From: Actinomadura_C sp036008685
GTDB lineage: Bacteria; Actinomycetota; Actinomycetes; Streptosporangiales; Streptosporangiaceae
Reading direction: 5' to 3'
Length of the DNA stretch: 64,000 nt
NCBI GenBank assembly: GCA_036008685.1
Contig: DASYNF010000147.1
Coordinates: 62,001 to 126,000, forward strand
Under the pieces are notes generated by a model. The model saw only the letters and a list, made by a program, of their open reading frames with translations. It ran no database searches and was not told the DNA's origin. Position numbers and translations under genes: made by a program. Shown in pieces: positions 1-7,234 of this stretch (the stretch's first letter is position 1; the number at the start of each line of letters is the position of its first letter).

Positions 1-1
1 C

Positions 2-466
2 GTCGAGGTCGGCGACCGCGCCGGAACGGCGCTGCGCCGGGCGGCCGGGACAGGTCTCACCCAGGTGGTGTTCGTCGGCATGCTCGCCGAGCTCGCCGAA
101 CTCGGGGCGGCGAACCCGTACGCCCGCTCGCGGGAGCCGGCCGAACTGCTCGGTGAGATCACCCTGGACATGGGCGGGGGCCCTGAGCTCGCCGCGCGCG
201 TGGCCGGGGCCGGCGCGGCGCGGCGGCCCTATGAGCTGTGGGAGTCCGCCGGCGTGCTCGGTCGCTGTGGCCGCGAGTTGTGCCGCCGGGTCGCCGGGGT
301 GCTGGAAGACCACGCCACCGCCGAGGCCCGCCCGGACGGGCCCGAAGGGCCCGGCCCGCGGCGGTGGGCGGGCACCGCGGGGCCGGCCGCGCAGGTCGTG
401 CTCGTCGACTTCACCGGCGAGCGGATGGTCGGCATGTACGGGCGGCTCGGGGGAGGACGATCGTGA
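2..466 (+). CDS. cbiD: CbiD-type cobalt-precorrin-5B C1-methyltransferase, 3' part
   Basis: Only the C-terminal 154 residues are in the window; the gene begins upstream. The end of the protein, VLVDFTGERMVGMYGR, is the characteristic CbiD tail, and the preceding VVFVGMLAELAEL helix fits the same family. CbiD transfers a methyl group from S-adenosylmethionine to C1 of the corrin ring and drives ring contraction chemistry in cobalamin synthesis; it is cytosolic. Its TGA stop overlaps the GTG of cobL (GTGA), so the two are translationally coupled. Assignment is by motif and by its place at the head of a cobalamin operon. A divergent family member is possible because the N-terminal half cannot be seen. 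Confidence 0.82.
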   Translation, partial: VEVGDRAGTALRRAAGTGLTQVVFVGMLAELAELGAANPYARSREPAELLGEITLDMGGGPELAARVAGAGAARRPYELWESAGVLGRCGRELCRRVAGVLEDHATAEARPDGPEGPGPRRWAGTAGPAAQVVLVDFTGERMVGMYGRLGGGRS

Positions 467-1785
467 TCACGGTCATCGGCCAGGACGCGGCCGCGCTCCC
501 CGCGGCCGCGCGGCGCCGCGTGGAGTCGGCCGGGCTGATCGCCGGCCCGGCGCGGTCGCTGGCCGCCGTGGACGCCCCGCCGGGGGCGCGTCAGGTGGCG
601 ACCGACGACGTCTCGGTGGTCCTCGACGAGATCGACGCCGCACATCCCCCGCGAGTCCCCGCCACTGGCCGTGATCTTGCGGTTGTTCGCGTGGACGTGG
701 TCGTGCTGGCGAGCGGTGATCCCGGTTACTTCGGCATCGTGCGGGCCCTGCGCGAGCGCGGCCACGAGCCCGAGGTGCTGCCGGCGGTCCCCTCGGTGGC
801 GCTCGCGTTCGCCCGGGCCGGCCTGCCCTGGGACGACGCGATGGTGGTGTCGGCGCACGGCGGCCACCTGCGCCGGGCCGTCAACGCCTGCCGGGCCCAT
901 CCCAAGGTCGCCGTGCTCACCGGTCCCGGTGCCGGTCCGGCCGAGCTGGCCCGGGAGCTGGCGCCACAGAACCCGCGCGCCTTCGTCGTCTGCGAGGACC
1001 TCGGCGGGCCGCGGGAGCGCGTCACACACTGCCGGCCCGCGGAGGCCACCACCCGGCCGTGGCGGGACCCCGTCGTGGTGCTGGTCCTGGATCCGCTCAT
1101 CCTGGATCCGGGCCGTGAGGCCGGGGTCACGCGCTGGGCCGCGGGCCCGGCCGGGGGCCCGGCCGGATGGGCCCTGCCGGACAACGCGTTCGGCGACCGT
1201 GCCCCGCCCGTCACCCGGGCGGAGGTACGGGCGGTGGCGCTGGCCAGGCTGGGACCCGGGGTGGGGGACATGGTGTGGGACATCGGAGCGGGGAGCGGCT
1301 CGGTGGCCATCGAGTGCGCCCGGTTCGGCGCGGCGGTCATCGCGGTGGACCGGGATCCGGGCTCCTGCGCGCGCATCCGGGACAACGTCCGCGCCCACCG
1401 CGTCAGAGCGGCGGTGGCGCGAGGCGAGGCACCGGCCGTGCTCGGGCATCTTCCCGATCCGGACGCCGTCTTCGTCGGGGGCGGCGGGCCGGACGTGGTC
1501 GCGGCCTGCGCCTCCAGGGCGCTGCGCTCCGTCGTCGTGGAGATCCACGCGGCGGAACGGGTCCGGCCCTGTCTCGAGGCGCTCGGCCGGGGCGGCCTCG
1601 CCGCCGAGGCCGTACGGCTGGAGGTCGGCCGCGTGGCCCCGCGGCCGGTCCCCGGCGCCCCGGCCCCGGCTACGGACACTGACACGGCCGCGGCCGCGGC
1701 TACGGACACGGCTACGGACACGGCCGCGGCGGTGGACCGGGGGGCGGCCTTCGACCCGGTCTTCGTCGTGTGGGGGACCAGGTGA
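463..1785 (+). CDS. cobL: Precorrin-6Y C5,15-methyltransferase (decarboxylating), CbiE-CbiT fusion
   Basis: A 440-residue fusion. Residues 1 to about 190 are the CbiE tetrapyrrole methylase (ASGDPGYFG at 83-91). Residues from about 240 are the CbiT class I methyltransferase with the SAM-binding motif DIGAGSGS at 273-280. Together they methylate C5 and C15 of precorrin-6Y and decarboxylate the C12 acetate. The GTG start overlaps the cbiD stop. Two oddities: residues 62-78 are encoded by a short sequence also found, inverted, in an intergenic region near 15.77 kb; and residues 402-425 are a Thr-Asp-Ala low-complexity stretch from tandem DNA repeats, placed just before the conserved last strand DPVFVVWGTR. 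Confidence 0.95.
   Translation: MITVIGQDAAALPAAARRRVESAGLIAGPARSLAAVDAPPGARQVATDDVSVVLDEIDAAHPPRVPATGRDLAVVRVDVVVLASGDPGYFGIVRALRERGHEPEVLPAVPSVALAFARAGLPWDDAMVVSAHGGHLRRAVNACRAHPKVAVLTGPGAGPAELARELAPQNPRAFVVCEDLGGPRERVTHCRPAEATTRPWRDPVVVLVLDPLILDPGREAGVTRWAAGPAGGPAGWALPDNAFGDRAPPVTRAEVRAVALARLGPGVGDMVWDIGAGSGSVAIECARFGAAVIAVDRDPGSCARIRDNVRAHRVRAAVARGEAPAVLGHLPDPDAVFVGGGGPDVVAACASRALRSVVVEIHAAERVRPCLEALGRGGLAAEAVRLEVGRVAPRPVPGAPAPATDTDTAAAAATDTATDTAAAVDRGAAFDPVFVVWGTR
668..691 (-). repeat. Short dispersed repeat, copy inside cobL
   Basis: Read on the minus strand, this stretch (CGCGAACAACCGCAAGATCA followed by CGG) matches the plus-strand intergenic stretch at 15764-15786 with one mismatch. 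A diverged inverted pair lies at 32298-32345. Here it falls in the variable segment of the CbiE domain and stays in frame. Confidence 0.65.
1670..1735 (+). repeat. In-frame tandem repeat inside cobL
   Basis: Imperfect copies of a 12-base unit (gctacggacacg) alternate with gcggcc-type spacers. They encode the Ala-Thr-Asp-Thr stretch near the C-terminus of CobL. The repeat keeps the reading frame, so the final beta strand of the CbiT domain is preserved. Confidence 0.75.
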
Positions 1786-1922
1786 CCGGCTCCTCCGGCC
1801 TCGCCCACCTGGCCGCCAACGACCTGCCCGCTCCGGGGGATCTGGTGATGCTGGTGGGCATCGGCGCCGGATCCGCCTGGTCGTGCGCCGTCATCGACAT
1901 GGGGGAGCGGCCGGAGTGGTGA
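1782..1922 (+). pseudogene. 46-codon fragment resembling the C-terminus of a ketoacyl-ACP synthase III
   Basis: A 46-residue reading frame whose GTG start overlaps the cobL stop (GTGA) and whose TGA overlaps the cobC ATG (TGATG). The sequence LAHLAANDLPAPGDLVMLVG followed by IGAGSAWSCAVI closely resembles the last strands of KAS III (FabH-like) enzymes, in the pattern PGD-h-h-L-h-G-x-GAG-x-x-W. The catalytic Cys, His and most of the fold are absent, so it cannot be a condensing enzyme. It could be a gene relic, kept because both overlaps couple translation of cobL to cobC, or a small protein of unknown role. The resemblance is by eye. Confidence 0.6.
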
Positions 1923-2998
1923 TGCCGGACCAGTACGACCTCGGACATCACGGGGACGCCGAGACAGCCCCTGGGCTGGCCGACTTCGCCGTCAACGTGC
2001 GAGGAGGGACGCCGCCGCGCTGGCTCGCCGAGCGGCTGCGCCGCTGCGTCGACGACCTCGCCGCCTATCCCGACCCCACGGCGGCGCGGGCCGCGGTGGC
2101 CCGCCGGCACGGCCGTACGGTCGAGGAGGTCCTCCTCACGGCCGGTGCGGCCGAGGCGTTCGTGCTCCTCGCCCGGGCGCTGGCGCCGCGGCGCGCGGTC
2201 GTGGTGCATCCGCAGTTCACCGAACCCGAGGCGGCGCTCCGGGCGGCGGGCCACCGGGTCGAGCGGGTCCTCCTCGATGGGGACTTCACCCTCGACCCCG
2301 CGCGGGTTCCCGCGGACGCGGACATGGTCATGGTCGGCAATCCCACGAACCCCACCTCGGTCCTGCACCCGGCGGCCTCCCTCAGGGGGCTCGCCCGGCC
2401 CGGCCGCGTGGTCGTGGTGGACGAGGCGTTCATGGACTGCGTGCCCGGCGAGCCCGAGACGCTCGGGGGACCGGCCCCGGACGGCGCGTTCCCCGGGCTC
2501 GTGGTCGTCCGGAGCCTGACCAAGACCTGGGGGCTCGCCGGCCTCCGGGCCGGCTATGTGCTGGCCGAACCCGATCTGGTCGTCCGGCTCGGGTCGGCGC
2601 AGCCGCTGTGGGGCGTCTCGACGCCCGCGTTGGCCGCCATCGAAGCCTGCTGCTCCCCGGAGGCCCTCGGGGAGGCCGGCGCGTGGGCGATCGATCTGGA
2701 CGTGGAACGGAAGCGGTTCGCCGAAGCCCTCAGCGCCCGGGGACTGCACGTGGTGCCGCGCCCGCGGGCCTCGTTCCTGTGTGTCCGTGTTCCCGCGGGC
2801 CGGCGCGGTCGTGGCTCCGAGGCCCTGTCCGGCCGCGCCCCTGAGGGAGGCCTGCGGGACCTGCTGCGCGAGCGCGGCCTGGCCGTGCGCAGAGGCGACA
2901 CCTTCCCGGGCCTCGGCCCCGACTGGGTCCGGATCGCGGTGCGGGACGAAGCCACCGACAACATGCTCCTGGAGGCGCTCGATGACCTGGTCCTCTGA
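1922..2998 (+). CDS. cobC: Threonine-phosphate decarboxylase-like aminotransferase (CobC/CobD type)
   Basis: A 358-residue class I/II fold, PLP-dependent enzyme. GNPTNPT is at 139-145, the PLP-contacting Asp is in VVDEAF (D168), and the Schiff-base lysine is K201 in SLTKTWG. In cobalamin synthesis this family decarboxylates L-threonine phosphate to the aminopropanol phosphate linker of the nucleotide loop. The family also includes histidinol-phosphate aminotransferases, but position between cobL and cobT favours the cobalamin role. The start is ATG 1922 (an in-frame GTG lies one codon upstream). The 3' end overlaps cobT by 17 bases, again implying coupled translation. Confidence 0.88.
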   Translation: MPDQYDLGHHGDAETAPGLADFAVNVRGGTPPRWLAERLRRCVDDLAAYPDPTAARAAVARRHGRTVEEVLLTAGAAEAFVLLARALAPRRAVVVHPQFTEPEAALRAAGHRVERVLLDGDFTLDPARVPADADMVMVGNPTNPTSVLHPAASLRGLARPGRVVVVDEAFMDCVPGEPETLGGPAPDGAFPGLVVVRSLTKTWGLAGLRAGYVLAEPDLVVRLGSAQPLWGVSTPALAAIEACCSPEALGEAGAWAIDLDVERKRFAEALSARGLHVVPRPRASFLCVRVPAGRRGRGSEALSGRAPEGGLRDLLRERGLAVRRGDTFPGLGPDWVRIAVRDEATDNMLLEALDDLVL

Positions 2999-4118
2999 GC
3001 TCATCGACGAGACGGTCTCGGCCGTCCGGCCGCCCGACCGAGCGGCCATGCGGGAAGCCCGCGCCCATCAGGACCGCCTGACCAAGCCACGGGGGGCCCT
3101 CGGCGTGCTGGAGGACGTCTCCGTCCGGCTCGCCGGGCTGGCCGGGCGCTGCCCGCCACCCCTGCCGGCCCCCGCGGTCGTCGCCGTGTTCGCCGCCGAC
3201 CACGGCGTCCACGCGCAAGGAGTCACTCCGTGGCCGCAGGAGGTCACGGTCCAGATGGTGAGCAACTTCCTCGCGGGCGGAGCCGTGGTCAACGCCTTCG
3301 CCGCCCAGGCCGGCGCCGAGGTCGCCGTGGTCGACGTCGGCGTGGCGGCCGACCTCGCCGAGGCTCCCGGGCTGCTCTCGCGCAAGGTGGCGTACGGGAC
3401 CGCCGACATGACCAGAGGACCGGCGATGACCGCCGGCCAGGCCCTCAGGGCGGTCGAGACCGGCATCGAGGTGGCCCTGGACCTGGTCTCCGCGGGCTAT
3501 CGCTGCCTGATCGCCGGAGACATGGGCATCGGCAACACGACGGCGTCGGCCGCCCTGGTCGCGGCCTGCACGGGACTGCCTCCGGAGCAGGTCACGGGGC
3601 GTGGGACCGGCATCGACGACACCACCCACGCCCGCAAGGTGGAGGTCGTCCGGACGGCGCTGTCCCGGCACGAGGCCCAGGTGAGGGCATTGCGCGAACG
3701 GGAGCACGGTGAGGGCCCCCGGCGGCCGGCGCTGGAGGTGCTCGCGGCCGTGGGCGGGCTGGAGCACGCGGCCATCGCGGGGTTCGTCCTCGGTGCCGCG
3801 TCCCGGCGGATCCCGGTGGTGCTGGACGGCGTGACGGCCGGCGCGGCCGCGCTCATCGCCGCGGCCATCGAGCCCAACGCGATCGCGGCGTGTGTCGCGG
3901 GACACCGTTCGATGGAGTCCGGACATGCCGCTACCTTGGTTCACCTCGGGCTTCGCCCCTTGCTGGACCTCGAACTGCGGCTGGGTGAGGGGACCGGAGC
4001 GCTGCTCGCGCTCCCCCTGGTCCAGAGCGCCGTACGGGTCCTGCACGAGGTCGCCACGTTCGACTCGGCCGGTGTCACTGATGAACAGCGGTCAGGTGAG
4101 GTAGAGGGGGCGGCATAG
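2982..4118 (+). CDS. cobT: Nicotinate-nucleotide--dimethylbenzimidazole phosphoribosyltransferase
   Basis: A 378-residue CobT. AADHGV (71-76), GDMGIGNTT (179-187), GGLEHAAIAG (258-267) and LRLGEGTGA, whose E336 is the expected general base, are all in order. It transfers ribose phosphate from nicotinate mononucleotide to 5,6-dimethylbenzimidazole to make alpha-ribazole phosphate, the lower ligand of B12. The ATG at 2982 lies inside the end of cobC. With cobC, this part of the operon builds the lower-ligand side of the molecule, while cbiD, cobL and cobA act on the ring. Confidence 0.96.
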   Translation: MTWSSELIDETVSAVRPPDRAAMREARAHQDRLTKPRGALGVLEDVSVRLAGLAGRCPPPLPAPAVVAVFAADHGVHAQGVTPWPQEVTVQMVSNFLAGGAVVNAFAAQAGAEVAVVDVGVAADLAEAPGLLSRKVAYGTADMTRGPAMTAGQALRAVETGIEVALDLVSAGYRCLIAGDMGIGNTTASAALVAACTGLPPEQVTGRGTGIDDTTHARKVEVVRTALSRHEAQVRALREREHGEGPRRPALEVLAAVGGLEHAAIAGFVLGAASRRIPVVLDGVTAGAAALIAAAIEPNAIAACVAGHRSMESGHAATLVHLGLRPLLDLELRLGEGTGALLALPLVQSAVRVLHEVATFDSAGVTDEQRSGEVEGAA

Positions 4119-4235
4119 CCAGGTGAACGCGAGTACTTTGGTGCGCGAACACACATACCCGTCAACCTGGTGTCCCGGTTGCCGTCCCGGCCACGTGGTC
4201 AGGTGGCCGGTTCCTTGACGAGAGAGATCCCTCCC

Positions 4236-5474
4236 GTGCCCCCCTACCTGCTCGGCCTGCGGTTCGGAGGGCGACGCGTCGTCGTCGTCGGCGGTGGCCG
4301 GGTGGCGCAGCGCCGTGTCCCGGCGCTGGTCGAGGCCGGTGCGGACGTCCTCCTCGTCGCGCCCGAGGTGACGGCGTCGCTGCACGACCTGATCGACCAT
4401 GGCCGGCTCCGCTGGGAACGGCGTCCGTTCGCGACCGGGGACTGCGCGGGGGCCTGGCTGGTGCAGGCCTGCACGAACGACCCCAAGGTCAACGCCGCGG
4501 TGGCCGCCGAGGCCGAGGCCGGGCATATATGGTGCGTCCGCGCCGACGACGCGGAGGCGTCTCCGGCGTGGACCCCGGCGAGGGGCGCCGTCGGCGAGAC
4601 CATCGTGGGAGTGCTGGCGGGCGGGGATCCCCGGCGGGCGGCCGGCATCCGGGACGCCGTGGTCGAGGGGTTGCGTGACGGCACCCTGGAGACGCACCGC
4701 TCCCGCCACAAGCCGGCCGGCGTCGCACTCGTGGGCGGCGGTCCCGGGGACCCGGACCTGATCACGGTGCGCGGGCGCAGGCTGCTGGCTCTGGCCGACG
4801 TGGTCGTCACCGACCGGCTGGCCCCGAAGGGCCTCCTCGACGAGCTCGCACCGGACGTGGAGATCGTCGACGCTGCGAAGATCCCCTACGGCCGGTCCGT
4901 CGCACAGGAACGCATCAACGAGCTGCTGGTCGAGCACGCACACCAGGGCAAATTCGTGGTCCGCCTCAAGGGCGGTGACCCGTTCGTGTTCGGCCGGGGC
5001 GCGGAAGAGGTCCTGTACTGCGTCCGGCACGGAGTCCCCGTGACCGTGGTCCCGGGCATCACCAGCGCGGTGGCGGTGCCCTCGGCCGCGGGCATCCCGG
5101 TCACGCATCGGGGCGTGGCACAGGACTTCCACGTCGTTTCGGCCCACATCGCCCCGGACGCGCCGGGCTCGACCGTGGACTGGGAGGCGCTCGCCCGATC
5201 GGGCGGCACCCTCATACTCCTCATGGCGGTGGAGCGCATGAGCCTCATAGCGGCCGCTCTCATGCGCTATGGTCGGTCGTCTGATACGCCCACGGCCGTC
5301 ATCCAGGACGGTACGCTGCCGGGCCAGAGCGCGCTCACGGCGACGCTCGGGACGGTGGCGGAGGAAATGACGGCTCAGGGCGTGCGACCTCCGGCCATCG
5401 TGGTCGTCGGTGATGTGGTGAACGTGGCGCGAGAGATCGACATGATGAGAGCGGACATGGGACAGGGCCCGTGA
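4236..5474 (+). CDS. cobA: Uroporphyrinogen-III C-methyltransferase with siroheme-synthase N-terminal domain
   Basis: A 412-residue CysG-like fusion. The first about 140 residues form the NAD-binding precorrin-2 dehydrogenase domain (VVVVGGGRVAQRRV near the start). From about residue 165 follows the SUMT methylase: VGGGPGDPDLITVRG, DRLAP, RLKGGDPFVFGRG and GITSA. It methylates uroporphyrinogen III at C2 and C7 to precorrin-2, the branch point for cobalamin and siroheme. GTG 4236 is preferred because it follows a GAGAGAG ribosome-binding site and begins at the conserved N-terminus; GTG 4170 is an upstream alternative. Its stop overlaps the next gene by GTGA. Which product dominates (B12, siroheme) cannot be told. 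Confidence 0.93.
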   Translation: MPPYLLGLRFGGRRVVVVGGGRVAQRRVPALVEAGADVLLVAPEVTASLHDLIDHGRLRWERRPFATGDCAGAWLVQACTNDPKVNAAVAAEAEAGHIWCVRADDAEASPAWTPARGAVGETIVGVLAGGDPRRAAGIRDAVVEGLRDGTLETHRSRHKPAGVALVGGGPGDPDLITVRGRRLLALADVVVTDRLAPKGLLDELAPDVEIVDAAKIPYGRSVAQERINELLVEHAHQGKFVVRLKGGDPFVFGRGAEEVLYCVRHGVPVTVVPGITSAVAVPSAAGIPVTHRGVAQDFHVVSAHIAPDAPGSTVDWEALARSGGTLILLMAVERMSLIAAALMRYGRSSDTPTAVIQDGTLPGQSALTATLGTVAEEMTAQGVRPPAIVVVGDVVNVAREIDMMRADMGQGP

Positions 5475-7234
5475 CGACACCGGCCGGCCAGGGCGTTTTT
5501 CAGCCGACGGGCTCCGGAGAGGGCGCACTCGCCACCTCCACCTCTCCGGCCGGCCTCCGCCGGGTTCTCATCGAGCTGCGGGACCAGATCGACGGCTTCC
5601 GGTTCGTGCTCGACGTGCCCGGGGCCGAGGAGGCCAGGGCCGCGCAGCTCGAGATCAAAAATCAGCTCGACAACTACGTCCTGCCACAGATCCGCAGTGC
5701 CGGCCGGCCGTTGCTCGTGGTCCTCGGCGGCTCCACCGGAGCCGGCAAGTCGACCCTGGTGAACACCCTCGTCGGTGCGCGGATGAGCGCCACGGGAGTG
5801 CTCCGGCCCACCACCAGCAGCCCCATCCTCGTCTGTCACCCCGACCACGCCCAGTGGTTTCTCGAGGGTCCCCTCCTCCCGGACATGGCCAAGGTTCCCG
5901 GTCCCGCGCCGGACGCGATCGTGGGCGACCAGCTGGTGATCATGCAGAGTGAGGCGCTGCCCCCCGGGCTGGCGCTCCTGGACAGCCCGGACTTCGATTC
6001 GGTCTTCGAGGACCACTATGAGTTCGCGACCAAGCTCATGGCCGCCGCCGACCTGTGGCTGTGCGTGACCACGGCCGCGCGCTACGCCGACGCCCAGGTG
6101 TGGCAGATGCTGCAGCGGGCGAAAGAGCACGGCGCGACGATCGGCACCGTGCTGTCCCGGGTCCCCGAGGGAGCGGGCTCCGAGGTGGTCGAGCACTTCA
6201 TGGAGATGCTCCAGGAGCACGGTGTCGGCGAGGCGCGGCGCTTCACCATCCCGGAGACCAAGGTCCAGAACAGCCGGATCCCCGAGGAGTGCGTCGAGGA
6301 CATCCGCGAGTGGCTCGTCGGCATCGGCGAGAGCGACGAGCGCCGCACCGCCGCGATCCGCGACACCTTCGCCGGGGTGCTCGACAGCTTCCGCACCAGG
6401 GTCCCCCAGCTGGCCAAGCAGGTGGAGGCACAGGCCGTGCTGCGTACGGGCCTGCGCGAGGATGCGGAGGCCGGCTACGCCGCCGCGCTGGCCGAGCTGG
6501 ACGAGGCGACCCGCAACGGGTCCCTCCTGCGGGGCGAGGTCCTCGCGCGCTGGCAGGACTTCGCCGGAGCGGGCGACCTCGAAGGCGCACTGCACGTACA
6601 ACGCGGGCGCTCGGCCCGCAAGGCCAGCCGGCGACGGCGGACGCCGGCCCGGGTCCGCGCCCTCAAGAGCGCCCTGCGCTCGAGCCTGGAGTCGCTCATC
6701 GTCGCCGGTGCGGACCACGCCGCCGAGCACGTCCTCGATCGTTGGCGGGTCAATCCCGCGGGCGAGATCCTGCTGGGCGGAGCCGACGGTGAGCGCGACG
6801 CCGGCCTTCACGACGCTTCGCCGGAACTGGCGCGGCGGGTCACCCGCGCCGTGAGCGCGTGGCAGGACTACGTCATCGAGCTCGTCCGCACCCAGGGAGT
6901 CACCAAGCGGTCGGTGGCCAAGCTCGTGTCCTTCGACGCGGAGACGCTCTCCCTCGTGCTCACGGTCGGACTCCTCGGTTACGGCACCGGGGACGTGGCC
7001 GTGGAGGGCGGCATCAGCGCGGTGCCGCAGCGGCTGCTCAAGGCCCTCTTCGGCGCCGAGTCGCTGCGCCGCATGGGGGCCAAGGCCCGCGCGGACCTGC
7101 GCAGCAGGATCGGGCTGCTCTTCGACGAAGAGGCGATCCGGTTCGGGCAGGCCCTGGACGCCGCAGGCATCCCCGACGAGAACACCGCCGTCCGGCTCTA
7201 TCAGGCGACATACAACCTCGAGGTCGCGCGATGA
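5471..7234 (+). CDS. Dynamin-like GTPase, first of a tandem pair
   Basis: A 587-residue large GTPase. The G1 P-loop is GGSTGAGKSTLVN near residue 91, a G2-like threonine follows in RPTTSS, and a G3-like LLDSPDFDS comes after it. The expected G4 (N/T-K-x-D) is replaced by LSRVP, so guanine specificity is unclear. The rest is helical with a basic stretch near residue 380 and a moderately hydrophobic segment near 500. It is coupled by GTGA to cobA and by ATGA to the second GTPase. Paired dynamin-like proteins are known in actinobacteria, some in sporulation septation and membrane remodelling; whether this pair is orthologous is not established from sequence alone. Confidence 0.8.
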   Translation: MTTPAGQGVFQPTGSGEGALATSTSPAGLRRVLIELRDQIDGFRFVLDVPGAEEARAAQLEIKNQLDNYVLPQIRSAGRPLLVVLGGSTGAGKSTLVNTLVGARMSATGVLRPTTSSPILVCHPDHAQWFLEGPLLPDMAKVPGPAPDAIVGDQLVIMQSEALPPGLALLDSPDFDSVFEDHYEFATKLMAAADLWLCVTTAARYADAQVWQMLQRAKEHGATIGTVLSRVPEGAGSEVVEHFMEMLQEHGVGEARRFTIPETKVQNSRIPEECVEDIREWLVGIGESDERRTAAIRDTFAGVLDSFRTRVPQLAKQVEAQAVLRTGLREDAEAGYAAALAELDEATRNGSLLRGEVLARWQDFAGAGDLEGALHVQRGRSARKASRRRRTPARVRALKSALRSSLESLIVAGADHAAEHVLDRWRVNPAGEILLGGADGERDAGLHDASPELARRVTRAVSAWQDYVIELVRTQGVTKRSVAKLVSFDAETLSLVLTVGLLGYGTGDVAVEGGISAVPQRLLKALFGAESLRRMGAKARADLRSRIGLLFDEEAIRFGQALDAAGIPDENTAVRLYQATYNLEVAR

